Shown in pieces: positions 34,435-43,501 of a stretch of DNA of 64,000 bases. Each line of letters opens with the position of its first letter. The stretch's first letter is position 1. The translations under genes and the position numbers were made by a program. The stretch comes from Actinoalloteichus fjordicus (lineage in GTDB: Bacteria; Actinomycetota; Actinomycetes; Mycobacteriales; Pseudonocardiaceae): positions 3,534,001 through 3,598,000 of the forward strand of contig NZ_CP016076.1 of assembly GCF_001941625.1 (NCBI RefSeq), written 5' to 3'. Below the pieces are notes generated by a model. That model saw only the letters and a list, made by a program, of their open reading frames with translations. It ran no database searches and was not told where the DNA came from.

Positions 34435-34668
34435 CTCCGCATCCCCTCGCCTACCGGACTCTGCTGGGAGACGCCCCGTACCGAGTCCACTCCAGCGAAG
34501 AGGACTCTCGGAAGCAGAACCCGTCACTCCCCTAGTACCGGACGTCTAAGGAAGATCCTGCTCAGCGGTCATCCGGCTGGGAACGAACGGGTGTGGCACT
34601 TCTGTTGCACTTGCGATGCACTTCCCGATGCAGGAGTGGTTGCATAGGTGCCGAAGGAGGTGCAGTAG

Positions 34669-35844
34669 GTGGCGTCAGTCCGGCAGTGGAGCGGGAAGGA
34701 GGCTCGAGCGCTCCGGCGTGCACTGCGTCTCAGCGTGCGGTCTTTCGCTGATCACCTCGGGGTGGCAGTGCGCACCGTTACCAAGTGGGAATCCCTCGGG
34801 GCGCAGACGTCGCCTCGGCCGGATACGCAGGCCATCCTGGATACCGCGCTGGGTCAGGCTGACTCGGATGCCAAGTTGCGCTTCGAGTTGCTGCTCCGGG
34901 AAGACGGCGGCCCGCCCGTCCAGGCCTACTATCAGAGTGGCCCGCGTGAGTGGGACTACGAGACCTGGACCGACGACCTCGGCAGAGCAGCGGCCTGCCT
35001 GGCTCGCCAGGACTTCGCCTTCGCCGCGAACCTCGTTGATCGTTGGCTCCGGCGCTTCGATCCGCACGGCTTGGACCACCACGGGCTGTACCTGCACGCC
35101 CGTTCACTGGTTCTGCTCGGCGATATCCGGCGCGATCAGGGAGACGTCCGAGGGCCGTTGTCGGCGCGGCAGACCTATCGCGAAGCCCAGCAGGTCTTGC
35201 ACCATCTCGGCGTGCCCCGGCGGACCGCGCAGGTCGAGCTCTCACTCGCCGTCTGCGACGAGATGGCCGGGAGACTGCAACAGGCCGCCCAGAAATACGA
35301 CCTGCTGGCAGGAGATGCACGGCTCAGTCCTCAAGACCGTGCACGAGCTCGGCTGTGGGTCGGTACCGCGCTGAGCAAAGAGGGCGACAACGCCTACGCC
35401 GTACACGTCATCAACGAAGCGACACAGCGGTTCGACGATCTCGGCGAACCCGACGACTGGTCCGTCGCGCACCAGAAACTAGCGCTCGCCCACCGAGGGA
35501 CCGGCGACCTCAGCAACGCGCTGCGCGCCATCGACGTGGCGCTGTCCCATCGTTCGGCAGGGTCGCCGATGCAGAACGTTCGGCTCGACACTGCACACGC
35601 CCACATACTGCTCACCGACGATGCGACAACGGAGAGCGGATCACAACTCTTGAACCAGGCGGAGAACACCGCGCGCACCTACGGCATGTCCCACCAGCTC
35701 GCCAGTATCGAGAACATCCGACAGACGTCCCTCAACCCGAGGCATACCCGAGAAGGAGCCACCCTCCGTGACCCAGGACGGCATCACCGCGCAGCAATGG
35801 CGAGAAGCGGAGACGATCTGGAACTACCACCAGCTGGGACATGA
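34669..35844 (+). CDS. HTH regulator with TPR-like C-terminus
   Basis: 391 residues. The N-terminal HTH (about 5-65) reads ARALRRALRLSVRSFADHLG and VAVRTVTKWESLG, the same domain type as in the HTH-NUDIX protein at 18020. The rest is helical repeats: AAACLARQDFAFAANLVDRW, YLHARSLVLLGDIRRDQGD, QAAQKYDLLAGDA and HQKLALAHRGTGDLSNAL, TPR-like. The GTG follows AAGGAGG. The last 77 bp overlap the YdcF gene in another frame. This is a widespread actinobacterial regulator architecture. Confidence 0.8.
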   Translation: MASVRQWSGKEARALRRALRLSVRSFADHLGVAVRTVTKWESLGAQTSPRPDTQAILDTALGQADSDAKLRFELLLREDGGPPVQAYYQSGPREWDYETWTDDLGRAAACLARQDFAFAANLVDRWLRRFDPHGLDHHGLYLHARSLVLLGDIRRDQGDVRGPLSARQTYREAQQVLHHLGVPRRTAQVELSLAVCDEMAGRLQQAAQKYDLLAGDARLSPQDRARARLWVGTALSKEGDNAYAVHVINEATQRFDDLGEPDDWSVAHQKLALAHRGTGDLSNALRAIDVALSHRSAGSPMQNVRLDTAHAHILLTDDATTESGSQLLNQAENTARTYGMSHQLASIENIRQTSLNPRHTREGATLRDPGRHHRAAMARSGDDLELPPAGT

Positions 35845-36427
35845 ACTCCGGGCCTGCGACGCCGCCATCGGACTGGGCAGTCATGACCTCGGCGTCGCCA
35901 CCGTCACCGCCGAACTACACCAGGCGGGACTGTTTCCGGTCGTGGTGTTCAGCGGCGGGAACAGCCCGACCACCCGCGCACGCTTCCCCCGCGGCGAAGC
36001 AGCCCATTACCGCGAACACGCGGTCAGCCTGGGCATGCCCCAGGACGCCATCCTGGTGGAGACCCAGGCAGGCAACACCTCCCAGAACATCACGTTCTCG
36101 CAGGCAGTACTCGCCGAGCACGGCATCCGGCCGCGTTCCGTGCTGCTCATCTGCAAGCCCTACATGCAGCGCCGCGCCTTCGCCACCTGTCGCCGGGCCT
36201 GGCCGGAAGTCGACGTCGTCTGCGCATCAGAACCGCTCAGGCTCCTCGACTACGTGCAGTCCATCGGAGACAGCGCACTCGTCATCGACATGCTCATCGG
36301 CGACCTGCAACGGATCATCGAATACCCGAAGAAGGGCTTCGCGATCGAGCAGAACGTCCCCACAGAGGTCCTCACGGCGTACGACCACCTTGTCAGATCC
36401 GGCTTCGACAGCCGCTTGTTGACCTGA
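35768..36427 (+). CDS. YdcF family (DUF218) protein
   Basis: 219 residues with the DUF218 pattern: AAIGLGSHDLGVATVTAELH, LFPVVVFSGGNSPTTRARFP (SGG motif), EAAHYREHAVSLGMPQDAIL, VETQAGNTSQNITFSQAVL (glu and NT-S motif) and SVLLICKPYMQRRAFATC. No signal peptide is seen, so this is the soluble type. The GTG start follows AAGGAG and lies inside the regulator gene. The family binds nucleotide-sugar-like or SAM-like ligands, but its reaction is not settled. Confidence 0.82.
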   Translation: MTQDGITAQQWREAETIWNYHQLGHELRACDAAIGLGSHDLGVATVTAELHQAGLFPVVVFSGGNSPTTRARFPRGEAAHYREHAVSLGMPQDAILVETQAGNTSQNITFSQAVLAEHGIRPRSVLLICKPYMQRRAFATCRRAWPEVDVVCASEPLRLLDYVQSIGDSALVIDMLIGDLQRIIEYPKKGFAIEQNVPTEVLTAYDHLVRSGFDSRLLT

Positions 36428-36468
36428 CGAACGGACGGAAACGGGACGCCGGTGAGCCCCCCGCGGCG

Positions 36469-37008
36469 TTACAAGTCGCCCGTCAGCCCGCCTTGCCACT
36501 CATTGGCTTCCCGCAACCGGGGCAGGACCTTGCTCAGTGCCCGGTTGATCCGGGGGTCTCGGCCGGCGACATAGGGTTCTACCCGGGCGTACCCGCAGGC
36601 GGTGTACAGAGCGAGCGCAGCGTGGTTGCTGACGCCGGTCTCCAGGATCACCTTGGTCATGCCGTGCAGGCATGCGTCCTGCTCCAGCGCGGCCAACAGC
36701 CGCCGTCCGATACCCCGGCCACGGGCGGCCGGTGTGACGTACATGCGTTTCACCTCTGCCGTCGTGGATCCGGCAGCACGCCACCCACCGCACGCGAGAG
36801 CGATCCCATCCGAGCCTGCGGCGACGAGGAACACTCCGTTGGGCGGTGCGAAGTCCTCAGCCGGGGTGGCTTCAGGCGCGTCGGCCCTTCCGTAGGTAGC
36901 GACCTGTTCGCGGTGAAGTGCCCGAGTGAGCCTACGAGCCGACGGGCTGTCGTAGGGCACGGCGGTGATCGCCCACGCCCGGATAGCACTCGGGAACAGC
37001 TCGGTCAT
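36469..37008 (-). CDS. GNAT-family N-acetyltransferase
   Basis: A 179-residue acetyl-CoA-dependent transferase. The order is GVFLVAAGSDGIALACGGWR, AEVKRMYVTPAARGRGIGRR (the RxxGxG pyrophosphate loop) LLAALEQDA, then TKVILETGVSNHAALALYTA and CGYARVEPY. It has normal length. Its ATG overlaps the end of the regulator gene at 37005 by 4 bp, so the two are co-expressed. The substrate is unknown. Confidence 0.9.
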   Translation of the reverse strand: MTELFPSAIRAWAITAVPYDSPSARRLTRALHREQVATYGRADAPEATPAEDFAPPNGVFLVAAGSDGIALACGGWRAAGSTTAEVKRMYVTPAARGRGIGRRLLAALEQDACLHGMTKVILETGVSNHAALALYTACGYARVEPYVAGRDPRINRALSKVLPRLREANEWQGGLTGDL

Positions 37009-38405
37009 GCTTTCGATAGTGCCGTGCTGAGCACCTCGAGTGCATCACTGCGGCCAGCGGCACGGAGTTGGCTGCCTGCCCTGGACTGCACTGCTGCTAG
37101 GAGTGTCCGGCAGCGAACGGACTGCACGTGGGGGACCTGGCTGGCGAGTGCCTTGATCCAGTGCGCTGTGGCATCGGTGTCACGGGCACCGATGCTGGCA
37201 CGGATCAGGTGGATGCCGTGGAGTACGCCGGAACGGCGGAAGCCCGCAGCGTGCCCGTGTGCGGCGATCGGCGCCAGGAGCTCTGCTGCCTCGCGGAGCA
37301 GACGGGATCGTCGCCCGGGAGTGCGAGCAGCAAGATCGACGAGTGCCTGGCCGGACTCGGCGTCGATCTGTTGGGAGGTGAGGTAGTACAGCGAGGGCGG
37401 GTTCTCGCTGTGTGGTTGCCGGATCAGGCGTCGGCAGTGCTCGGTCGCACGTCGGAAGCCGTCGAGGTTTCCGTCGCCGGCGTGGGCGGTGGCAAGACGG
37501 CCCCAGGCCCGCGCTTGGACCAGCGGTACTGCCGTGGCGGAGTGCTCGACGGCAGCGTGCGCGAAGCGTAGGGCGCGGCGGGGATTCCCGCCAGCAGAGT
37601 GCTGATAGGCGAGCATGCCGAGCACGTTGGAGACGGTGGTGGTGTCGTCGGCGGCGCGGGCGATGCGGATGGCGAGGAGCTGGTAGCGGTGGGCGGCGGG
37701 CGCAAGCCCGGCGTCGAAGCTCAGCCAGCCGGCCAGCTGTGCGGCGCCGGCGGCGTGTTGGAGGAGGCGATTGCCTGTCGCGACGGTGTAGCGGCTGGTA
37801 TGGATCAGGGCGAGTGATTCGTGGAGGGCGATCCGGGCTTGGCGCTGGCTGAGCGGGCCGCCGCCGCTGCGGTCATCGAGGCGGCGTAGCACGGCGAGTT
37901 GCTCGAAGAGCATGTCGACGAACTCCGGTGCGACGGTCTCCCCGCGGCCCTGGCCGGTGAACTGCGGAGCGGGAGCCTGACGAGTGGCGTCCCAGACGGC
38001 CGTGGTGAGCCGCTCGCCGGCGGAGGCTTGGACGAGGGCAGGTTGAACGTTGTCACTGGTCCACTCGGACGCTGTCCGCAGGACGTGTTCAAGGGACAGG
38101 GGTCCGAGTAGTTCTCCGGTCTCGCCGGTCTCGGTAGCGACCTGCTTGCGGCCCCACAGTTGCGAGGAGGTGTAGCGGTGGCCGGTGGTTTCGGAGAGGA
38201 CGACGGCCACGATGTCGCGCACTGCGGATGTGCGAGGGACATGACCTCGGAGCCATTTATAGCCCGCGGTGAGGTCCACGATGGGGTGACCCATCGCGTG
38301 GAGACGTGGGTTGATGGCTTTGGCCAGGTCCCTGGCCGACCAGGTCGCGCGGGTGAGTGCTTCTGCGAGCACGGCGGAGCGAGAGGGGACACTTTCAGTC
38401 GCCAC
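37005..38405 (-). CDS. HTH/TPR-type transcriptional regulator
   Basis: 466 residues. The N-terminus has a Cro-like HTH region: VLAEALTRATWSARDLAKAI and KWLRGHVPRTSAVRDIVAVV. A long helical repeat domain (residues 150-450) includes RQARIALHESLALIHTSRYT, AHRYQLLAIRIARAADDTTT and RALRFAHAAVEHSATAVP. This layout is common for actinobacterial cluster-linked regulators. It begins with GTG at 38405 and reads away from the NUDIX gene at 38611, so it could control the biosynthetic group to its right. Confidence 0.78.
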   Translation of the reverse strand: MATESVPSRSAVLAEALTRATWSARDLAKAINPRLHAMGHPIVDLTAGYKWLRGHVPRTSAVRDIVAVVLSETTGHRYTSSQLWGRKQVATETGETGELLGPLSLEHVLRTASEWTSDNVQPALVQASAGERLTTAVWDATRQAPAPQFTGQGRGETVAPEFVDMLFEQLAVLRRLDDRSGGGPLSQRQARIALHESLALIHTSRYTVATGNRLLQHAAGAAQLAGWLSFDAGLAPAAHRYQLLAIRIARAADDTTTVSNVLGMLAYQHSAGGNPRRALRFAHAAVEHSATAVPLVQARAWGRLATAHAGDGNLDGFRRATEHCRRLIRQPHSENPPSLYYLTSQQIDAESGQALVDLAARTPGRRSRLLREAAELLAPIAAHGHAAGFRRSGVLHGIHLIRASIGARDTDATAHWIKALASQVPHVQSVRCRTLLAAVQSRAGSQLRAAGRSDALEVLSTALSKA

Positions 38406-38610
38406 GTCATAACGCTAGGTCACGACATGGGGAGGTGGGGGATTTCACGGATCTTCACGTTCCGCCGTGCGATGTCATGAGGTTCATGTCGGGACGTACT
38501 AGGACGGGAGGTCATCTGGTGTTGGGCTGGTCGATGGTCGGCACCGTGTGAGTTCCGCGCAGCGCAGCCGACCTGTCCTGACTCGACCCTGTGATTCCGA
38601 TGGCGGGCCC

Positions 38611-39093
38611 ATGACTCCTGACTTCGTCGCCTCGTTGCGTGCTGCCGTCGGGCCGGATCATCTGCTCTGGCTGCCGGGAGTGAACGCGGTCGTCAAGGAC
38701 GGCGACGGCCGTGTCCTGCTGCACCGTCGCTCGGATACCGGGGAGTGGTCACTGCTGAGCGGCATTCTGGATCCGGGCGAGGACCCTGCCGCCGGGGTGG
38801 TGCGGGAGGTCACGGAGGAGACCGGGCTCCAGGTGGTGGTAGAGCGTCTGGCGGCGGTCACGGTCTCGCCTCCGATCCGGCATCCCCATGGGGATCGGGC
38901 ACAGTACCTGGAGCTGGTCTTCGCGTGCCGACCTGCCGATCTGCGGCAGGTGGCCCGCGTGGCGGATGAGGAGTCGTTGGAGGTCGCCTGGTTCGCGGTG
39001 GACGCCCTGCCGCCGGTGCGGGAGGGCGTCCGCAAGCGCATCGCGCTGGCTCTGCGCGACGAGCCGCGCGCGTGGTTCACCCCGGCGGGATGA
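38611..39093 (+). CDS. NUDIX hydrolase
   Basis: About 160 residues. The NUDIX box is complete: GILDPGEDPAAGVVREVTEE followed by TGL (G-x5-E-x7-REVTEE). WLPGVNAVVKDGDGRVLLHR and RSDTGEWSLL precede it, and EESLEVAWFAVDALPP follows. The ATG at 38611 matches the usual family start; an upstream GTG at 38548 is less likely. It opens the biosynthetic group and might clean up nucleotides or release a pathway phosphate. Confidence 0.88.
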   Translation: MTPDFVASLRAAVGPDHLLWLPGVNAVVKDGDGRVLLHRRSDTGEWSLLSGILDPGEDPAAGVVREVTEETGLQVVVERLAAVTVSPPIRHPHGDRAQYLELVFACRPADLRQVARVADEESLEVAWFAVDALPPVREGVRKRIALALRDEPRAWFTPAG

Positions 39094-39766
39094 CGGTGTG
39101 CCGGACGAGTTCGAACGCCTCGGCCGCCTCGACGCCGATCTGGGCGCCGCGCAGGTGCGCGGCAGACTGCAGCGCGCGGGTCGATCGGGTGTGCGGCCAG
39201 GCACGCATCTCCGAGGCGTACAGCTGCAGGGCTTGGTTCTTCACGGCAACAGCGTGGTCTGTCAGAGGCTGGAACCAGGTCGGACGGAACGGGATGCCGG
39301 TCCCCCACTCGGTGGCGGAGCGGATCTCCCAGGCCAGCACCGTGGTCACGGTGGCGCCGGGTTGTGGCCGGGTGGCGGCGGCGACTGCCTCGGCGGTGAT
39401 GCGGTGGTCGAGAGAGAGGTCGGCAGCGCTGTGGGTGTAGACGACCTGCGGCTGCCAGCAGGCGACGGCGGCTTCGACTGTCTGGGTGATGTCCAACCGG
39501 GGAACGGTGTCGAAGGCGTTGTCAGCGAAGTCGGCGATCTCCAGGTCGGCGCCGTAGAAATCGGCGACCTTGCGGACGCAGGTTGCTCGGTGGGAGCGGA
39601 CCGCGTCCTGGTGCTCGCCGGGGCGGCTGGTGGCGCTGGCACTGAGGACGAGGAGATGGACGCGGTCACCGGCGTGGACGTGTTCGGCCAGGGTGCCGCC
39701 GGCGCCGAGGATTTCATCGTCGGCGTGAGCCGCGACGGCGAGAACACTGCGCGATGTCGAGTTCAT
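39077..39766 (-). CDS. PIG-L family deacetylase
   Basis: A 229-residue LmbE/PIG-L protein. The metal motif is AAHADDEILGAGG (residues 12-24), where Ala replaces the usual Pro of AHPDDE but His14, Asp17 and Glu18 remain. YTHSAADLSLDHRITAEAV supplies the H-x3-D-x-x-DH second motif with the third ligand. It removes N-acetyl groups from sugars or related amines (MshB, Rv0323 type). It converges on the NUDIX gene with a 17-bp overlap. Confidence 0.9.
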   Translation of the reverse strand: MNSTSRSVLAVAAHADDEILGAGGTLAEHVHAGDRVHLLVLSASATSRPGEHQDAVRSHRATCVRKVADFYGADLEIADFADNAFDTVPRLDITQTVEAAVACWQPQVVYTHSAADLSLDHRITAEAVAAATRPQPGATVTTVLAWEIRSATEWGTGIPFRPTWFQPLTDHAVAVKNQALQLYASEMRAWPHTRSTRALQSAAHLRGAQIGVEAAEAFELVRHTVIPPG

Positions 39767-39858
39767 GGCGCTCCTGACGTAGGTGAGAACGAAAACCGTG
39801 TGGGCAGCCGCCCTTGCTGGGGTTTCCGCAGACTGAACCGAACAAGGTAGGGGAGAAC

Positions 39859-40938
39859 GTGGTGGCTGCGGTGGACTTTCCTGGCGTGGAACTGCGGGTG
39901 AGCCGGGCGCGCATCGGCGAAGGGGTGCGGATCGGCGAAGGGACAGTGCTCGTTGCCGACGACCTGGTGTTGGGCGCGGGCACCGTGGTGGGAGCCGGGT
40001 GTGACCTGCGGTCGGCGCGTCTGGAGCTGGGTCCGGGTGCGCAGGTGGGTGTGGGCAGTCGATGGCTTGTCGCGGACGAGGCTCGGCTGGGTACCGGGAC
40101 GGTCGTGGACGTCGGCGCAGAGGTGGTGTGCCGGAAGTGGGTGGTGGGCGACGGCAGCTACATCGGGCACCGGCTGCGCGTCGGCGCGGGGGCGTCGATG
40201 GAGCGGCGTTCGGTGGTGCGGATCGGGCACCGGTGCCAGATCGCGCCGGATGTGGTGGTGAATCCGACCGAGCCGGTGGTGATCGGGGATGGGGTGGGGA
40301 TCAGCGCTCAGGTGGCGATCTGGACGCACGGCTACCACACCGGGCACCCGGTCCGGGAGGGTCACGGCGCGGCGTTCGCGGGAGTCGAGGTGGGTGACGG
40401 GGTGTGGCTGGGGTTCCGGTCGGTGCTGCTGCCCGGTGTTCGGGTGGGGGCGGGAACGGTGGTGGCCGCGACTGCCACCGTGAACCGGTCGCTGCCCGCC
40501 GGGGTGCTGGCGGCCGGCGTGCCCGCCCAGGTCAAACGGCAGTTGGAGCCAGCGGCGCTGGACGCAGCCGGGCGGCGCGACGCGGCCGCCGGGCTGCTGG
40601 ACGGCTGGCTGGAGCGCCTGCGGTTCAAGGGCCTGGCGGTGGAACAGAGGGACGCGGACGGGGCCGGGAGCCGGTGGTGGGTGTCCAGCAGCGCTCGGTG
40701 CTGGGAAGTCGTCTGGCGAGCAGCGGGCAGGCAGTGCACCGGGGTGGTGGAGGTAAGAACAGGGAACGAGGGCGTGCCGGCAGTGTTCGACTTCGCCGAG
40801 CCGCTGGCGGTGCGCGGCGTGCTGGACGATCTCGGTCACGATCTGCGGGACTTCTTGCGGCGTGCGACGTGGCTGTTCCCGTATGAGGGCAACAGCCGTG
40901 GCCTGGTGCCGGAGCGGTTTGCCCGGCTACTCCGATGA
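39859..40938 (+). CDS. hexapeptide-repeat acyltransferase
   Basis: About 359 residues. A left-handed beta-helix with hexapeptides runs through the first 230 residues: IGEGVRIGEGTVLVADDLVL, GAGTVVGAGCDLRSARLEL, IGDGVGISAQVAIWTHGYHT and VGDGVWLGFRSVLLPGVRVG. The TH-GYH segment is the usual catalytic His region. The C-terminal 130 residues are of unknown type. The start is GTG at 39859 with GGGGAG upstream. It probably O- or N-acylates a sugar or aminosugar. It is divergent from the deacetylase. Confidence 0.85.
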   Translation: MVAAVDFPGVELRVSRARIGEGVRIGEGTVLVADDLVLGAGTVVGAGCDLRSARLELGPGAQVGVGSRWLVADEARLGTGTVVDVGAEVVCRKWVVGDGSYIGHRLRVGAGASMERRSVVRIGHRCQIAPDVVVNPTEPVVIGDGVGISAQVAIWTHGYHTGHPVREGHGAAFAGVEVGDGVWLGFRSVLLPGVRVGAGTVVAATATVNRSLPAGVLAAGVPAQVKRQLEPAALDAAGRRDAAAGLLDGWLERLRFKGLAVEQRDADGAGSRWWVSSSARCWEVVWRAAGRQCTGVVEVRTGNEGVPAVFDFAEPLAVRGVLDDLGHDLRDFLRRATWLFPYEGNSRGLVPERFARLLR

Positions 40939-40974
40939 CCCGTTGGTTCGGTGGTGGTCGGGCGGCGGGGCTGG

Positions 40975-41943
40975 TCACGAACGTGCTTCGAGGTAGGCGG
41001 CCAGGTCGGGGGTGACGCGGTCGGACGCGGCGGCGCCCGCCATGCACTCGCGCAGCTGCACGAGCGTGCGCGGGCCGATGACCGGAACCACGGTCGAGCC
41101 GAGGGCGCGCAGATAGGCCAGGGCGAGTCCGTGCGGTGTCATCCGCAGCGCCAGGGCGGCCCGCTGTAGTCGGGCACGGCGTGCCCGACCGGTAGGGGTG
41201 TCGTAGGTGATGGCGTGGTGGGCCGAGTGCCGTCCGGTGTGGCGGGTGGTGAGGAATCCGGCGGCGAGCGTGCGGAACGGTGTGATGGTCATCCGGTTCC
41301 GCACCGCCAAGGCCAGGTGCACAGGGTCGGCCTCGACCAGCCACGGCTCGGGTGGCGGTTGGGCGCGGGGTGCCAGGCTCCACAGCGGTGCGGTGACCTC
41401 AGGGACGGCCAGACCCGCTTGGCGGGCGTGGACGATCCAGTTCTCCAGCCGGTCGGTGGTCCAGTTGGAGGCGCCGACACGATCGGCGAGGCCTTCGCGC
41501 ACTACACGATCGACGGCGTCGGCGATCTCGTCGACGCCGATGGTCGGTGCGTCGCGATGCAGGACCAGGGTGAAGGGGATGCCGAGGCGGTCGGCGCTGT
41601 GGCGGGCGTGGCGGAGAATCGTCTCGGGCCGCAGATCACCGGAGTCGGGGTGCGACGGGTGCAGGCCGGCCTTGGTGATGACGTGCACATCCGGAGCGCC
41701 CGTGGCGTGCAGCCAGGTGGCGATCAGCGGCTCGGCGTGAAAGGCGCCGTCGCCGGGCCCGTAGGTGGGGGCGGTGTCGATGAGCCGCCCTCCGGACCGG
41801 TAGTAGGCGTCGAGGAGTTCCTGGGCGCGGTGCGGGGGCAGGGCTGCGGTGCCGAACTCGAAGGTTCCCAACGCCGCCGGGCCGCTGACCGCGCTCAGCG
41901 GCGGCCGAACCCGCGGCGGCACCGAGGTGGGACCGGATGTCAC
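40975..41943 (-). CDS. aldo/keto reductase
   Basis: A 322-residue TIM barrel. FEFGTAALPPHRAQELLDAY leads to GGRLIDTAPTYGPGDG (Asp and Tyr of the tetrad), VHVITKAGLHPSH (Lys), FTLVLHRDAPTIGVDE (His), and VGASNWTTDRLENWI. MTITPFRTLAAGFLT and PVIGPRTLVQLRECM bind NADPH. The start GTG at 41943 overlaps the epimerase stop by 4 bp, so it ends the six-gene operon. The substrate is a sugar- or aldehyde-like intermediate (inferred). Confidence 0.86.
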   Translation of the reverse strand: MTSGPTSVPPRVRPPLSAVSGPAALGTFEFGTAALPPHRAQELLDAYYRSGGRLIDTAPTYGPGDGAFHAEPLIATWLHATGAPDVHVITKAGLHPSHPDSGDLRPETILRHARHSADRLGIPFTLVLHRDAPTIGVDEIADAVDRVVREGLADRVGASNWTTDRLENWIVHARQAGLAVPEVTAPLWSLAPRAQPPPEPWLVEADPVHLALAVRNRMTITPFRTLAAGFLTTRHTGRHSAHHAITYDTPTGRARRARLQRAALALRMTPHGLALAYLRALGSTVVPVIGPRTLVQLRECMAGAAASDRVTPDLAAYLEARS

Positions 41944-42851
41944 CGGGAGGCTCCGGCCGGGGTCCAGGCACGGGTCCGCTGGTAGAGGGTGTCGGCCAGC
42001 GCCTGGTCGAGGGGACGGTGCTCGATGTGCCCGTAGACGCGGGTGAACAGGGTCGTACTGGCGAGGAAGGAGCTGATCTCGTTGGGTCGTGCAGCGGTGT
42101 GGGTGATGGTGCCGCGACCCACAGCGTGGATGGCGGCGTCGGCGAGCGCCCGGATGGAGACGCCGCGTCCCGAGCCGCAGTTGACGACGGGCAGCAGTGT
42201 GGGGGCGTTCAAAATGCGGGTGAGCATGGTGATCGCGTCGTCGATGTGGGTCAGGTCCCTGGACTGGTTGCCGTCGCCTTCGATGGTCAACGGGCGGTCC
42301 TCGGTGGCGGCGTCGAGGAAGGCCGGGACGACGGCGTCGCCGTCCTCGTGGGGGCCGAAGGTGTTGAAGAACCGCACGATGCCGAAATGGCGGCCCTCGC
42401 CCAGGCGCGGCCGGTAGATGTCGGCCAGGTGTTCGGTGGCCGCCTTCCCTGCGGCATACGGGGAACGGGGGGCGTGCGACGCGGCCTCCGCAAGCGCTCC
42501 GGCCTGCTGGCCGTAGACCTCGCACGAGGAGGCCAGCAGCAGACGCCGGGCGTTGGAGGCGGCGAAGGCGTGGATGAGGTGCCGGTCCACGGCGACGTTG
42601 TGCTCGAACCCCCCGACGTCGAACGATGCGGGGACGGACTTGTGCGCGGCCAGGTGAACGACGGTGTCGACGCCGCCCAGCTCGTGGGGCGTCAACGAGC
42701 GGACGTCGCGGATCTGGAGATCGTCCGGGTGCGGGCGCGGGGAGGTGACCGACAGGTCGTCCACCGCGGCGACGGTGTGGCCTGCGGTGCGCAGCGCCTG
42801 GGTGAGGGCGGAGCCGATGAAGCCGGCGGCTCCCGTGATCAGCAGTTCCAC
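41940..42851 (-). CDS. NAD-dependent sugar epimerase/dehydratase
   Basis: A 303-residue extended SDR. The nucleotide loop is ITGAAGFIGSALTQAL, then AAVDDLS and VDTVVHLAAHKSVPASFD. Catalysis uses LLLASSCEVYGQ and SPYAAGKAATEHLA (Tyr-x3-Lys). FGIVRFFNTFGPHEDGDAVV, RDLTHIDDAITML and PVVNCGSGRGVSIRALADA are standard for UDP- or CDP-sugar epimerases. The start is GTG at 42851. It lies 26 bp after the HAD gene. Confidence 0.88.
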   Translation of the reverse strand: MELLITGAAGFIGSALTQALRTAGHTVAAVDDLSVTSPRPHPDDLQIRDVRSLTPHELGGVDTVVHLAAHKSVPASFDVGGFEHNVAVDRHLIHAFAASNARRLLLASSCEVYGQQAGALAEAASHAPRSPYAAGKAATEHLADIYRPRLGEGRHFGIVRFFNTFGPHEDGDAVVPAFLDAATEDRPLTIEGDGNQSRDLTHIDDAITMLTRILNAPTLLPVVNCGSGRGVSIRALADAAIHAVGRGTITHTAARPNEISSFLASTTLFTRVYGHIEHRPLDQALADTLYQRTRAWTPAGASR

Positions 42852-42877
42852 AGCGGATTCCCTTGATGCCGTCGGGG

Positions 42878-43501
42878 TCAGAGGGTGTCGAGGAAGGCGG
42901 CGAGCTCGGCGGCGCCCTGGTACAGATGGGCGCGCAGGCCCAGGTCGCGGGCGGCGTCGATGACCTCGGCGATGTCGTCGACGAGGACGAGGCGTTCGCG
43001 AGGGACACCGGCGACGGTGGCGACGTGGTCGAAGAACGCAGCGGTCGGCTTGGTCACGCCGATCTCGTGGGAGCAGTGGACGGTGTCCAGGACCGGGAGG
43101 TGCTCGCGGTACAGCTCGCGCCAGAAGTCGGCGTGCAGGGTGTTGGTGTTGGAGACGCCGGCGATGTGGTGGAAGAGGGCACGGACATCGGCTGCGCCCA
43201 AGAGTTGGATCAGGTCGGTGTCGACCGTGCCGTAGATCGAGTTCCAGCCGACGACGATCTGTTCGTCGTCCACGTCGAGGTCGAGCAGGTGGCGCAGGTG
43301 CTCGAGGTAGGCGGCGGGGCTGATCTCGCCGCGCTCGAACGCATCGAAGGGACCATCGATCTGCCAGCGTTCGCGCAGTCGGCCTGCGTCGACGCCGGCG
43401 GCGTCCGCCCAAGCGGCCAGGGCGGCGAGGAAGGAGTAGGAGAAGAACACCCCGCCCATGTCGATGAGGAGGACGGGTTGCTGTTGGTCACGCGGGGGCA
43501 T
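42878..43501 (-). CDS. HAD-family hydrolase
   Basis: A 207-residue HAD subfamily IA phosphatase. LLIDMGGVFFSYSF gives the nucleophile Asp but with Gly in place of the second Asp, as in YihX-like members (DxGG). AGVSNTNTLHADFW holds the Ser/Thr motif, VTKPTAAFFDHVATVAG the Lys, and LVLVDDIAEVIDAARDLG the acidic pair. The ATG at 43501 overlaps the ligase gene by 14 bp. It probably dephosphorylates a pathway intermediate. Confidence 0.86.
   Translation of the reverse strand: MPPRDQQQPVLLIDMGGVFFSYSFLAALAAWADAAGVDAGRLRERWQIDGPFDAFERGEISPAAYLEHLRHLLDLDVDDEQIVVGWNSIYGTVDTDLIQLLGAADVRALFHHIAGVSNTNTLHADFWRELYREHLPVLDTVHCSHEIGVTKPTAAFFDHVATVAGVPRERLVLVDDIAEVIDAARDLGLRAHLYQGAAELAAFLDTL

Noticed and set aside
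41944-43008. Upstream extension of the aldo/keto reductase frame
   Set aside because: It runs through the epimerase gene in the wrong frame; the reductase starts at the coupled GTG at 41943.
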